From CBDFKJ01 sp965248805 (lineage in GTDB: Bacteria > Pseudomonadota > Alphaproteobacteria > UBA6615): 64,000 nucleotides of DNA. Under the pieces are notes generated by a model. It was not told the origin of the DNA and made no database searches. It was given only the letters and a program-made list of their open reading frames with translations. The DNA lies in the NCBI GenBank assembly GCA_965248805.1, contig CBDFKJ010000005.1:248001-312000 (forward strand), written 5' to 3'. The position numbers and the translations under genes were made by a program. Each line of letters opens with the position of its first letter. The first letter of the stretch is position 1. Positions 33,526 through 42,405 of this stretch are shown one piece after another.

Positions 33526-35100
33526 TCAGATCGTAACGCGCGCCTTCAGCGCGGCGTAGTCGATCTTGGACTGATGCCGGCGATCCATCGGGATTTGAGG
33601 AACGATGACCACGCGGTCGCCGTGCGCCCATGCAAGCCGGGCGCGGGCGTCGTCGGGATCGATGCGTGGACCCGCCGGGCTCTGTTCCAAGGCGAGCACA
33701 GCGGTTTTGCCGATCTGCAACATCGCCGCGTTGGCGACGCCCGCCAGCGACCGCGCGGGCGCCTCGACAGCGAGTGGGTACAGGCGTCCGGTGGGCAGTT
33801 CGAGGCGGGCCAAACACCGCCCCACCAACCAGAGGCGGCCACGATCATCAAAATAACCGCCGTCGCCGGTGCGGTGCCAGATCGTCGCGCCAACGCGAAA
33901 CTTGGTCAGGGTGTCATGCGTCGGATCGATGTAGCCTGAGACAACGTTTGACCCGGAAACCACGATCTCGCCCGCCTCACCCGGCCCGAGCATGATCGCC
34001 TCGAAACCATCGCGCGTGAAGGGGCCGATCGGCGCGCCATCGTGGTCGGGGAGTATCGCGAGTTCGATGCCATCAACCGGAGGCCCGGCGAGCAGGCCGC
34101 CGCCGGCCAGCGTCGCGGCGCGGTCTTGCTCGCCGAGGTCTTTGCGGTCGATGACCGCGATCGGCTCGGCCTCCGTCGAGCCGTAGAGCGCGACGATGTC
34201 GGCTCGCGGTGCGAGCCGCGTGATGTCGTCCATCAGGCCGGGAAGGACCGGCCCGCCGCCGGTGTACAATTTCTTCAATCCTGGCAGGTGCGTCCCGGTG
34301 TTCCGCGCCGCGCCGACGATGCGGCGACAAAGGCCGGCGGCACGATGACGCGTTCGACGCCGTAGGTCTGGATCTGGCGCAGGACGGCGCCGGGATCGAT
34401 GTCGAGCGGCCTGATCTCGCCGCCCGCCGGAATCACGCTGGTGACGCCGATCCCGAGATTGACGAAAACGAAGACCGGTAGGCTGTTCAGCTCGACTTCG
34501 CCAAGCCGGGGCCGGGTCACGGCAGTGACCGCCTTGTCCTGCGCCAGCAGAAAGCCGTGGCTGCGCGAGACGCCTTTCGGCCGGCCGGTCGAACCGCTGG
34601 TGAAAGTGATCAGGGCACGGTCGGAGGCGGAGCGCGGGCAGATTTCCCGCCGCGGCGCCATGTCGTCGGCGCCCCGCGCGCGGACCGCACCCGGCAGCCA
34701 GTAATCGGTCGACACCGAAAGCGGCACCCGGCGCAGGCGTGGGACAGCTAGCCGCAGCAGGTGCGAAAGGGCGGTTCCGATGAAGCCGTCGGGTGCCACC
34801 GCCTCGCAGGCTGCGCCGATCACGGAGCGCCCGGCCGACACGTCGACAAACATCGGTACGGCGCCGAGCCGCAGGATCGCAAGCACGACGGCATACAGCT
34901 CAATGCCGACCGGCTGGAAGACGAGCATGGTCCTATCCGGCGCGAGGCCCCGTGCTTCGAGAAAGTTTGCTAGCCGCGCCGACTTGACACTCGAGTTCAC
35001 CAAAGCTGATCGCACGGCGTTTTTCGGGGGCGCCCGTCACGATCGCGGGCACATCGGGGGTCTCGCGCGCCGCCGCCACGAACCGCTCTACGATATTCAT
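33526..35100 (-). pseudogene. AMP-binding acyl-CoA/fatty-acyl-AMP ligase, two frameshifts
   Basis: It starts MNIVERFVAAARETPDVPAI at 35100. A frame change near 34990-35005 leads to ARLANFLEARGLAPDRT and the A3 P-loop ITFTSGSTGRPKG. A second change near 34295 leads to LPGLKKLYTGGGPV, then ALYGSTEAEP, WHRTGDGGYFDD and the C-terminal Lys motif RRHQSKIDYAALK. When restored it would be a complete ANL-family enzyme of about 520 residues, resembling OleC-like or long-chain ligases. Its ATG directly follows the stop of the GNAT gene, so both form one operon; both are frameshifted. Confidence 0.8.
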
Positions 35101-36182
35101 TCAGCGCAACGACTTGGCGAATAGTGCGTAGTGCCTGAACGGCTCGGCGTACTGACGGCTGATGCGATACGATGGATTTTTGTCATGTATGAGGGCATGG
35201 ATCACCGTCGTGAACCCTGCCTGCCTGGCGACGGTGGTGGCCTTCGAGATCAGAACGTTGCCGAGGCCCGCCAGATCCGGTCCGGGCCTGCGTGCGACTG
35301 TCTTGAGGACCAGGGTGTCGACCGTCGGGCCCGGGCCCGCTGGCAGTAGTCGGGTATCGCGAACATGAAGCCCGCGAGCTCGCCCCCGCGCTGGGCGAGC
35401 AGTATGAGGTCTGGGCGCAGCATGTCGCGTATCGGGTCGTAGAGGGCGAGGAAATCAGCCTCGCTTATCGGCGTGTAGTAGGCGTTGTGTGCGAAGCTTT
35501 CGAGCGACAGCCGATAGACCCGCGCCAGCTCCCGGTCGATCTCGCCAGGGTCGGGGCAGCGATAGGCGACGCCCAAGCCGGCCAGGCGGGCTTCGGCCTC
35601 CCGGCTCCTCGGGTTCTCAATATCGAGCCGCTGCGCGACCGACGATAGGAAGTGCGCGACGATGTCGAAGCCCGACCCGCGCAAGACTTCGGCGTGGATC
35701 GGCGAAGTCCAGGGATCGAGAAAGAAGGGCGGGCGATCGTTGGCCTCGACGACGCAACGGTACGAGCGCCAAGTGTTGCCGTCCATCGGCGCCAAGGCGC
35801 ACTGGCATCCTTCCGCGCCCAGACGGCGGAGCCCATGCTCGACGATCTCTGCGCCGGCGTCTTCGTCGGCGCAGAAGAAGTGGCCGAGCGCCCCGGTCTT
35901 CAGTCCGTCGTGGGACGGCACCTCCCGCCACCAGAGCGAGGCGAGCGCGCTGAGGGCGCCGTCTTCGACGACGCCGTAGGTGGCATCCGGGCGATCGCGG
36001 GCAAGCGCCGGTGGCGGCGGCGTGTCCGCTTCGGCGGACCACAGCGCCGTAAGGTCCGGGGGCGGCTCGGCAGACGCTATCGCGTGTCGCGACGGCAACG
36101 GATTGGCTAAGTATTCTGTGCGATACTGGCCGCTCCCGCATCCTTCGCGGGCGTGCCGACGTCCGGAGTCGAGGACGCGCAC
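35101..36182 (-). pseudogene. GNAT-like acyltransferase, frameshifted near the C-terminus
   Basis: A double-lobe GNAT-type protein. The first part includes ALASLWWREVPSHDGLKTGA and AHNAYYTPISEADFLALYDP, and runs to FMFAIPDYCQ at about 35345. The frame then shifts and continues GPGPTVDTLVLKTVARRPGP and NPSYRISRQYAEPFRHYALF, to a TGA at 35101-35103. That TGA immediately precedes the ATG of the AMP-ligase. The beta-bulge/acetyl-CoA region lies around the shift. The start is unclear (GTG at 36182 or a TTG near 36104). Probably it and the ligase act on one acyl substrate. Confidence 0.7.
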
Positions 36183-36599
36183 ATGAGGACTGGAACCATC
36201 GCTCGATTAGTCGTGATTGCGCTGACGGTTTGCCTTACGGCAGCCTCGGCAACGCAGGCTCAGACGCCGGAAGACAAGGCGCAAGCGTGGCTGGCAGTTG
36301 TGGACGCCGGAAGCTATGACCAGAGCTGGGGCGCGGCGGCGGCCTATTTCAGGGGCGCTGTGGGCGAGGATCAGTGGCACCAGACTATGGTGGCGGTCCG
36401 TCGGCCGCTGGGTCGGGTGCTCAGCCGCAAGGCTGCGGCCACGACCCACGTGACGGAGTTGCCGGGCGCGCCGGACGGTCAGTATGTGGTCGTTCAGTTC
36501 AGCACGTCCTTCGAGAACAAGCGGGTCGCCGTCGAGACCGTCACGCCCATGATGCAAAACGACGGCAGCTGGGGCGTCGCGGGCTACTTCATCAAGTAG
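36183..36599 (+). CDS. Exported DUF4019 family protein
   Basis: A 138-residue protein with a signal peptide (MRTGTIARLVVIALTVCLTA...TQAQ) and a DUF4019 domain (AQAWLAVVDAGSYDQSWGAA, VAVRRPLGRVLSRK, VQFSTSFENK, DGSWGVAGYFIK). The function of the domain is unknown; it has an NTF2-like fold in relatives. The ATG at 36183 starts the signal peptide and overlaps the divergent GNAT gene's upstream end, so the promoters must overlap. Confidence 0.85.
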   Translation: MRTGTIARLVVIALTVCLTAASATQAQTPEDKAQAWLAVVDAGSYDQSWGAAAAYFRGAVGEDQWHQTMVAVRRPLGRVLSRKAAATTHVTELPGAPDGQYVVVQFSTSFENKRVAVETVTPMMQNDGSWGVAGYFIK

Positions 36600-36618
36600 G
36601 CCCGCGTCGACGGATAAG

Positions 36619-37065
36619 ATGCCGAGGCAGAACAGAGGTCGCGCCGTGAGACATTTCGCATCGTTGCTGTTGGGACTGTTGATCGCTGGCCATGTGGGCA
36701 CTGTGCTCACGGACGCCGATGTGAGCGTCCAGACCATGCCCCCGGTCGTTGTCGAGACCTTCCCGAGGGCCGGCGACACAACGGTCGATCCCGCGACCAG
36801 CGAGATTCGGGTGACCTGCAGTAAGGACATGATGACGGAGGACATGTGGTCCTGGGTCATTCGAACTGAAGGGTCTTTTCCCGAGATCGCCGGTGAAGTG
36901 AGGTATTTGGCGGACGGCCGGACCTGCGTCGCGCCGGTCAAGCTCTACCCGGGCCGGAAGTATGCGATCTGGTTCAATTCCCCGAACTACACCCACAACG
37001 CCTTCAGGGATCGGGCCAACAACCCCTCCATCCCCTATCTGCTCGTCTTCGAAACCAGCGAGTAG
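36619..37065 (+). CDS. Exported SbsA Ig-like (Big_5) domain protein
   Basis: A 148-residue protein with an N-terminal membrane/signal segment (FASLLLGLLIAGHVGTVL) and one Ig-like domain: PPVVVETFPRAGDTTVDPAT, EIRVTCSKDMM, YLADGRTCVAPVKLYPGRKY, PSIPYLLVFET. In many bacteria this domain occurs in short envelope proteins of unknown role. It may begin at ATG 36619 or GTG 36646. It lies 19 bases after the DUF4019 gene and is probably cotranscribed. Confidence 0.8.
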   Translation: MPRQNRGRAVRHFASLLLGLLIAGHVGTVLTDADVSVQTMPPVVVETFPRAGDTTVDPATSEIRVTCSKDMMTEDMWSWVIRTEGSFPEIAGEVRYLADGRTCVAPVKLYPGRKYAIWFNSPNYTHNAFRDRANNPSIPYLLVFETSE

Positions 37066-37166
37066 CCGAAAGACGCCGGTGCAAAGCGCGGCTACCGGCG
37101 ATGTGGGCGTAGGACGGCGCTGGAATGGCGATCGCTTCTCGCAACGGGGCGTGAGCCCGCCGGGCT

Positions 37167-38549
37167 CTACACCGCGCCGCCGCGCGCTTTGCGGTTGGCC
37201 AGAAACTCGCGTCGCGTCCTCGGGCCGAAGGTGAGGAAGTGCGGGTTCGGTTCCTGCCGGTACTCGGCACGACGGCGTTCGACTTTGTCGAGCCGGGCGC
37301 GCTCGAGGACTTCATCGACGTCGATGCCGTAGGGGCGCGCCGCGTTGAGTCCGAATATCTGCGCCCGCAGCTTCGCCGTCATCGGCGCATAGTCGTGCTT
37401 TTCCTGTAGCTCTTCGGAGATCTGAAAGGTCCGGAACGCCTGGATCTGGTCCTGGGGCGAGCCGTACCAGATGCAGTCCGAGCCGTAGAGCACGTTGTGC
37501 TCGCCGATGTGCTTGACCAACTTACCGATGAGGTGCGCGGCGGTGTTGGGATCGCGCACGGCATACCGCCAGGTGCTGCCGAGCTCGGCATAGACATTGG
37601 CGTTGCGCCCGATGCCGTTGTCCTCCACCGAACGAATGAGTTCGTCGACACCCTCGCCGCGCGCGGGATTGTACGGACCCTCCTCTTGACTGGCGATAAA
37701 CCCGGAGTGATAGATGAGAAAATTCACGTCGGGGAACATCCTGGCGACGATGCCGATATCACTCGCCAGGCTGTATTCATACGCGTTGCGGCTGAAGGGC
37801 AGACCCTTGTGGACACAGATGTTCTTCACGCCCAACGCGCGCGCCTTCTCGATCATGCGCAAGCCGACATCGTCGTGGAGGAAGAAGCCGCCGCCGTCCG
37901 GCCCCCATTGCGTGTAGCACTTCCACGCCGACACGCCCCACCGCCCGGCGAGTTCGTCCATGTCGTCGATATCACCGTCCTGGTTGGGATTGACGCGGCC
38001 GTGGATCAGCAGCCGCTGCGTGCCGTCCATCTGCTCGACGATACGCCGCACCTCGTCGGCCTCCTGAATGGTCAACAGCTCCCGCTCGCGGCGCGACGGG
38101 ATGAACGACAGCACCATCATGTCGGTATCGGAATCGAGGAAAATGTCCTTGATGAACTGGTCGGCGCCCCCTAGCCGATGGCCGACAGCGTTCTGACCGA
38201 CGAAGTGGCCCTGGACATCGAACACGAACTCTCGGCCGCCGAGGCGCTCGGTCGCGACGTCCGGATCTACCGCCGCCAACTGCTCCAGCTCGAAGAATCC
38301 GCCGGTTCGGCCGGCCGCTGCATTGGCCGCGTTGAAGGCCAACAGTGTGCTCGCCGCACCGCAGCTCGACACCATGAAACGCCGCCGCGAGACGTTGCGC
38401 CGTTTGGCATGCTCATCTGCGGACTGTTGCGCCAGGCGGTTAGCATCGCGATTAACGCTGTCGAGCGGTATGGGCTGGAACTCGCCATTGCTGGTCGTAT
38501 CCAACTTGATCGGCAGGCGCCGGCCTTCGGGATCGAATGACTGCGGCAT
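37167..38549 (-). CDS. Amidohydrolase family protein with internal Tat-like motif
   Basis: A 460-residue metal-dependent hydrolase of the amidohydrolase-2 (TIM-barrel) type. Barrel segments include FVFDVQGHFVGQ, LGVKNICVHKGLPFS, DVNFLIYHSGF and NVLYGSDCIWYGSPQDQI (late Asp ligand). The first two-thirds of the usual HxH is replaced by QGH. A twin-arginine-type segment SRRRFMVSSCGAASTLLAF appears at about residues 54-72, after a 50-residue hydrophilic leader, which is unusual. AAGGA precedes the ATG at 38549. The substrate is unknown. Confidence 0.85.
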   Translation of the reverse strand: MPQSFDPEGRRLPIKLDTTSNGEFQPIPLDSVNRDANRLAQQSADEHAKRRNVSRRRFMVSSCGAASTLLAFNAANAAAGRTGGFFELEQLAAVDPDVATERLGGREFVFDVQGHFVGQNAVGHRLGGADQFIKDIFLDSDTDMMVLSFIPSRRERELLTIQEADEVRRIVEQMDGTQRLLIHGRVNPNQDGDIDDMDELAGRWGVSAWKCYTQWGPDGGGFFLHDDVGLRMIEKARALGVKNICVHKGLPFSRNAYEYSLASDIGIVARMFPDVNFLIYHSGFIASQEEGPYNPARGEGVDELIRSVEDNGIGRNANVYAELGSTWRYAVRDPNTAAHLIGKLVKHIGEHNVLYGSDCIWYGSPQDQIQAFRTFQISEELQEKHDYAPMTAKLRAQIFGLNAARPYGIDVDEVLERARLDKVERRRAEYRQEPNPHFLTFGPRTRREFLANRKARGGAV

Positions 38550-38737
38550 GACGGATATCCTTTTTGCTGGGCGCTCCTCAACCGATTGCTCACCCCGACA
38601 ATTGAGCTACATCGCTTGCGTCGTCGTCGCGCGACATCTCTCGAAATGGGGGCGGCGTCCTGGCGCCAACGCGTGACCGTAATCGCGTTCGGCCGGTTTG
38701 TTAAGGGCTTGTAGGGCGCCCGGAGCGTGCCCTGGCT

Positions 38738-39478
38738 TCAGTTGCGCTGGGTCTGCCGCCAGATCGCCAGCGCTTCCGGCATCAGTTGCTGCAGCCGCTG
38801 GATACGGGTGCCAGGCGAGGGGTGCGTCGATAGAAACTCCGGTGGCCGGTCGCCGCCAAATGCGTCGAAGTTGCGCCACAGCGTCACTGCCTCGCGCGGG
38901 TCGTAACCGGCCCGCGCCATGTACAACAAGCCGGTGTGGTCGGCTTCCGATTCCTGCGTGCGGTTGTACGGTAGGATAATGCCCACCATCGCGGCCTGGA
39001 CGAGCAAGTCCGCATACTCGGCCGCGATCTGCGAGGAGGCGGCGGCGGCCTGGATGCCTTGCTGCACGACCAGCTGCTGCGATATGCGCTCGGCGCTGTG
39101 GCGGGCGATGGCGTGCGCGATCTCGTGCCCCATGACGGCGGCCAGTTGCTCGTCGTTTTGCGCCACCTGGAACAGCCCGGTATGCACCGCCACCTTGCCG
39201 CCCGGCAACGCGAAGGCATTGGGCGAGTCGTCCTCGATCACGACGAACTCCCAATCGTAGCCGGGGTCGTTGGCAACGGCGGCGATGCGGCCGCCGACGG
39301 TCCGCGTACGGTCGATCAGATCGCGGTCCTGCGAGACCTTGCTTTCGCTCAGCACCTTCTGGTAGGCCTCGGCGCCGAGCTGCGCTTCCTGATCGGCAGG
39401 CAACAGGATGAGCTGGCTGCGCCCGGTGACCGGGGCTTGCGTGCAGGCGCCGATCACCGTGATAGTGGCGATGGCCAC
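38738..39478 (-). CDS. M48 family zinc metalloprotease, lipoprotein
   Basis: A 246-residue peptidase with the zinc motif HEIAH (in AAVMGHEIAHAIARH) and the downstream Glu ligand in QESEADHTGLLYMARAGYDP, ending QRLQQLMPEALAIW. It resembles LoiP/YcaL-type envelope proteases. The N-terminus carries a lipobox VIGAC. A signal peptide MKFVTSFVAIATITVIGAC would result if one A were removed from ATGAAAATTTG at 39489-39500. As written, translation must start at the GTG at 39478 or the gene is frameshifted. Its 5' end and promoter are duplicated at 39836-40040. Confidence 0.85.
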   Translation of the reverse strand: MAIATITVIGACTQAPVTGRSQLILLPADQEAQLGAEAYQKVLSESKVSQDRDLIDRTRTVGGRIAAVANDPGYDWEFVVIEDDSPNAFALPGGKVAVHTGLFQVAQNDEQLAAVMGHEIAHAIARHSAERISQQLVVQQGIQAAAASSQIAAEYADLLVQAAMVGIILPYNRTQESEADHTGLLYMARAGYDPREAVTLWRNFDAFGGDRPPEFLSTHPSPGTRIQRLQQLMPEALAIWRQTQRN

Positions 39479-39835
39479 GAATGACGTTACAAATTTTCAT
39501 CGCTCAGTCTCGTCGGTTTGTCCGATCGGGAGCGCCGCGGGCGAAAGCCATGTGTTTAGGTAAGAGCGCTGCCGGCATCTTGCAACGACGGGCGCGAAAG
39601 CGTCGAGGCTCGCAATGATCGTATGTCTGGGTTGGGGCTCGTTGATTTGGGACCCGCGCGCACTGCCGTGGCGTGGCGACTGGCGGCGCGGTGGGCCGCG
39701 CCTGCCGATCGAGTTCGCCCGCGAGGCCGCGGACGGGCGCGTCACCCTGGTGGTCACCGACGGCGCCCCGTTGGTGCATGTGCTCTGGATCGAACTCGAC
39801 GTATCGTCGCTGGAAGAGGCGATGCGTGCGCTGGC
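39299..39835. repeat. Tandem duplication, unit 1 (537 bp)
   Basis: This unit begins at GGTCCGCG and contains the 5' part of the M48 gene, the divergent promoter region and the 5' part of the GGCT-like gene. It is repeated head-to-tail in the next 537 bases with only about two or three differences. Confidence 0.93.
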
Positions 39836-39902
39836 GGTCCGCGTACGGTCGATCAGATCGCGGTCCTGCGAGACCTTGCTTTCGCTCAGCACCTTCTGGT
39901 AG
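39615..39902 (+). pseudogene. Truncated 5' copy of the GGCT-like gene
   Basis: It starts MIVCLGWGSLIWDPRALPWR exactly like the intact gene at 40152, runs to ALAVR, then continues into the duplicated M48 5' end in the antisense direction (VRSIRSRSCETLL) and stops. It would make a 95-residue chimeric product of no likely function. Confidence 0.85.
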
Positions 39903-40015
39903 GCCTCGGCGCCGAGCTGCGCTTCCTGATCGGCAGGCAACAGGATGAGCTGGCTGCGCCCGGTGACCGGGGCTTGCGTGCAGGCGCCGATCACCGTGAT
40001 AGTGGCGATGGCCAC
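39836..40015 (-). pseudogene. Truncated 5' copy of the M48 protease gene
   Basis: It encodes the lipobox region and the first ~60 residues (ILLPADQEAQLGAEAYQ to DLIDRTRT) of the protease, then fuses to antisense GGCT-like sequence. No catalytic residues are included. Confidence 0.85.
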
Positions 40016-40372
40016 GAATGACGTTACAAATTTTCATCGCTCAGTCTCGTCGGTTTGTCCGATCGGGAGCGCCGCGGGCGAAAGCCATGTGTTTAGGTAA
40101 GAGCGCTGCCGGCATCTTGCAACGACGGGCGCGAAAGCGTCGAGGCTCGCAATGATCGTATGTCTGGGTTGGGGCTCGTTGATTTGGGACCCGCGCGCAC
40201 TGCCGTGGCGTGGCGACTGGCGGCGCGATGGGCCGCGCCTGCCGATCGAGTTCTCCCGCGAGGCCGCGGACGGGCGCGTCACCCTGGTGGTCACCGACGG
40301 CGCCCCGTTGGTGCATGTGCTCTGGATCGAACTCGACGTATCGTCGCTGGAAGAGGCGATGCGTGCGCTGGC
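39836..40372. repeat. Tandem duplication, unit 2 (537 bp)
   Basis: Second copy of the unit. The 8-mer GGTCCGCG occurs at 39299, 39836 and 40373, that is at every junction, indicating slippage or recombination at microhomology. Differences from unit 1 include G to A at about 40229 and G to T at about 40256. Confidence 0.93.
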
Positions 40373-40727
40373 GGTCCGCGAGAAAATCCCTGAGCGCAAT
40401 ATCGCGCGCCACGTCGGCTATCATGCTGGTCCGCAGCGCTCGCGCCATGCCCACACCGAGGTGGTCGCCGCGTGGGCGGCGGAGTGCAGCATCGACGCCA
40501 TTGTGTGGACGGGTTTGCGCGCCGGTTTTCGCGACGCGCGGGGCACGGTCCCGAAAACCGAAGACGTCCTCGGGCATCTCAGGAGCCTGGACGTCACGAA
40601 GCGCGACCGTGCGGAGGAATACATCCGGCGTGCGCCCGATCAAATCGTGACGCCGAACCGAAGGGCCATTCAGCGCGAGTTGGGCTGGACAATTGATCGG
40701 TCGCCGCCGCCGGTGCGCATCGTTTAG
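40152..40727 (+). CDS. Gamma-glutamylcyclotransferase-like protein of unknown function
   Basis: A 191-residue protein beginning MIVCLGWGSLIWDPRALPWR. The GWGSLIW start recalls the YGSL substrate loop of the gamma-glutamylcyclotransferase (cupin-unrelated, BtrG-like) fold, followed by GPRLPIEFSREAADGRVTLV. The C-terminal half (YIRRAPDQIVTPNRRAIQRE) is helical. The family is widespread but uncharacterised. This is the complete copy; a truncated duplicate lies upstream. Its last four bases overlap the end of the convergent cupin gene. Confidence 0.7.
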   Translation: MIVCLGWGSLIWDPRALPWRGDWRRDGPRLPIEFSREAADGRVTLVVTDGAPLVHVLWIELDVSSLEEAMRALAVREKIPERNIARHVGYHAGPQRSRHAHTEVVAAWAAECSIDAIVWTGLRAGFRDARGTVPKTEDVLGHLRSLDVTKRDRAEEYIRRAPDQIVTPNRRAIQRELGWTIDRSPPPVRIV

Positions 40728-41107
40728 CTTTCGCCGCCGCCCGGCTCGGGCTCGCGATGAACCGTGTCGGGATCGAACGCCGGCACGCAGACGGCGACAT
40801 AATCGGCGCCGCCTTCGTGCGGGCTGCCGTAGCGGACCCACTCGTTCTTCGGCGTGTGAATCGCCTGTCCGGCCGCGACGTCGAAGGTCGCGTCCCTGGT
40901 CTCCACCCGCAGGGTGCCGGCGATGACAAGCGTGTACTCGTCGAACTCGGGCGTCTGTCCCGGCTCCTGCCAACCCTGGGGGCTGCGCATGCGCGCGATG
41001 CTCACCTGCTCGGTCTGAGAATTGACGTGCCCGACATACTCCTCAATCATCTTCGGCGCGTTACCGGCGGCGTCGATCTTGGTCGGTGTCGCGATCAGCT
41101 TAGCCAT
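40724..41107 (-). CDS. Cupin-domain protein
   Basis: A 127-residue single-domain cupin. The metal/barrel motif region is PEFDEYTLVIAGTLRVETRD, followed by VAAGQAIHTPKNEWVRYGSP. The usual HxH of motif 1 is absent (FDEYTLV), so metal binding may differ. The start MAKLIATPTKIDAAGNAPKM is an ATG at 41107. It is followed upstream on the same strand by the VOC gene now split by IS630, with which it may have formed an operon. Confidence 0.8.
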   Translation of the reverse strand: MAKLIATPTKIDAAGNAPKMIEEYVGHVNSQTEQVSIARMRSPQGWQEPGQTPEFDEYTLVIAGTLRVETRDATFDVAAGQAIHTPKNEWVRYGSPHEGGADYVAVCVPAFDPDTVHREPEPGGGES

Positions 41108-41517
41108 GTTGTGTACCTTGTTCGGTGCGAAGGGCGCTCGGGTACTTCAGCCGGGCTACTTGGATAGGGGCTCGAAGAAATTCAGCCGATTTCCGAACGG
41201 GTCGGTGATTTGCATTTTCTTCGTATTCCATTGCGTCGTCTCGCAGCCAGGCTTTGCGTGCCGGTAATCCTTCGCGTTCAACCGGCGCTGTAGCTCGTCG
41301 ATATCCTGCACCTGGATCCGAACCGCCGACCCGGGACAGCTGTCGCCGTGATGTTCGGATAGGTGAAGCTCACAGCCGTCGCGCGATACGCCCACATACA
41401 ATGGAAAGTTCTCGCCGAACCGATGCTCAAATGTCACCGCAAAGTCGAGGAAGTCGAGGTAGAACTCGCGTGCCTTTGCCTCATCGAAGATCCTCAAAAT
41501 GGGAGTTGTTCCGCCTA

Positions 41518-42402
41518 GTGGAGGGATCGGAACGAAAGAGTCCGAATTGGGATTCCGTATTTTGCTGTGGTATGCGACCGGCAAGGCGCCGGTCCCGCTC
41601 GATCGTGTCGCCGAGATCGTGCGCCTGACGCAGCAACCGCCGCCGTTTGAGGCGACCCACTGGACGTTGCGCGCGATGGCCAGGGCGGCCGGTATTGCCG
41701 CCTCGACGGTGCAGGCGATCTGGAAGGCTCACGGTCTCAGCCCGCACCGCTGGCGCAACTTCAAGCTGTCGACCGACCCTGCCTTCGCCGAGAAACTCAC
41801 CGATATCGTCGGCCTGTATGTCGACCCGCCGGCCCATGCGGTGGTGTTGTCGATCGATGAGAAGTCACAGATCCAGGCGCTCGACCGCCGGTCTGCCGAT
41901 GAAGAAGGGACGCGCCGGCACCATGACCCATGACTACAAACGGCACGGCACGACCACGCTGTTTGCGGCGCTCAACGTTCTGGACGGAACGGTGATCGGC
42001 CAGAACATGCAGCGCCACCGCCATCAGGAGTTCATCCGCTTCCTCAACCGCATCGAGCGCACGGTGCCGGCGGACAAGGCCATCCACGCGATCGTCGACA
42101 ACTACGCGGCGCACAACAAGGACAAGGTCCGCGCCTGGCTCGCCCGCCATCCGCGCTGGACTTTCCACTTCACACCGACCTCCTGCTCGTGGCTCAATGC
42201 CGTCGAGGGCTTCTTCGCAAAACTCACCCGGCGGCGGCTCAAGCACGGCGTCTTCCATTCCGTCGTCGATCTCCAGGCCGCAATCAACCGCTTCGTCCGC
42301 GAATACAATGCGGCCAACCCACAGCCATTCATATCGAAAGCCGACCCCGACGACATCATCGCAGCCCGAAACCGAGGGTTCCAAACGTTGGAATCAATCC
42401 AC
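41518..42402 (+). mobile_element. IS630 deletion derivative, copy E
   Basis: 885 bp, flanked by TA at 41516-41517 and 42403-42404, with CTAG as the empty site. It has the same 256-bp deletion and the GTGGAGGGAT left terminus as copies C and D, plus a 7-bp tandem duplication (CCATGAC twice, 41921-41934). Confidence 0.93.
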
Positions 42403-42405
42403 TAG
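41551..42405 (+). pseudogene. IS630 transposase, N-terminally deleted and frameshifted, copy E
   Basis: The frame LGFRILLWYATGKAP runs to EGTRRHHD, where the 7-bp duplication shifts the frame. The rest of the catalytic core (HDYKRHGTTTLFAALNVLDG and onward) is open in the next frame and ends at the target TAG. Trp is Ser in FISKADPDD. It is not functional. Confidence 0.88.
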
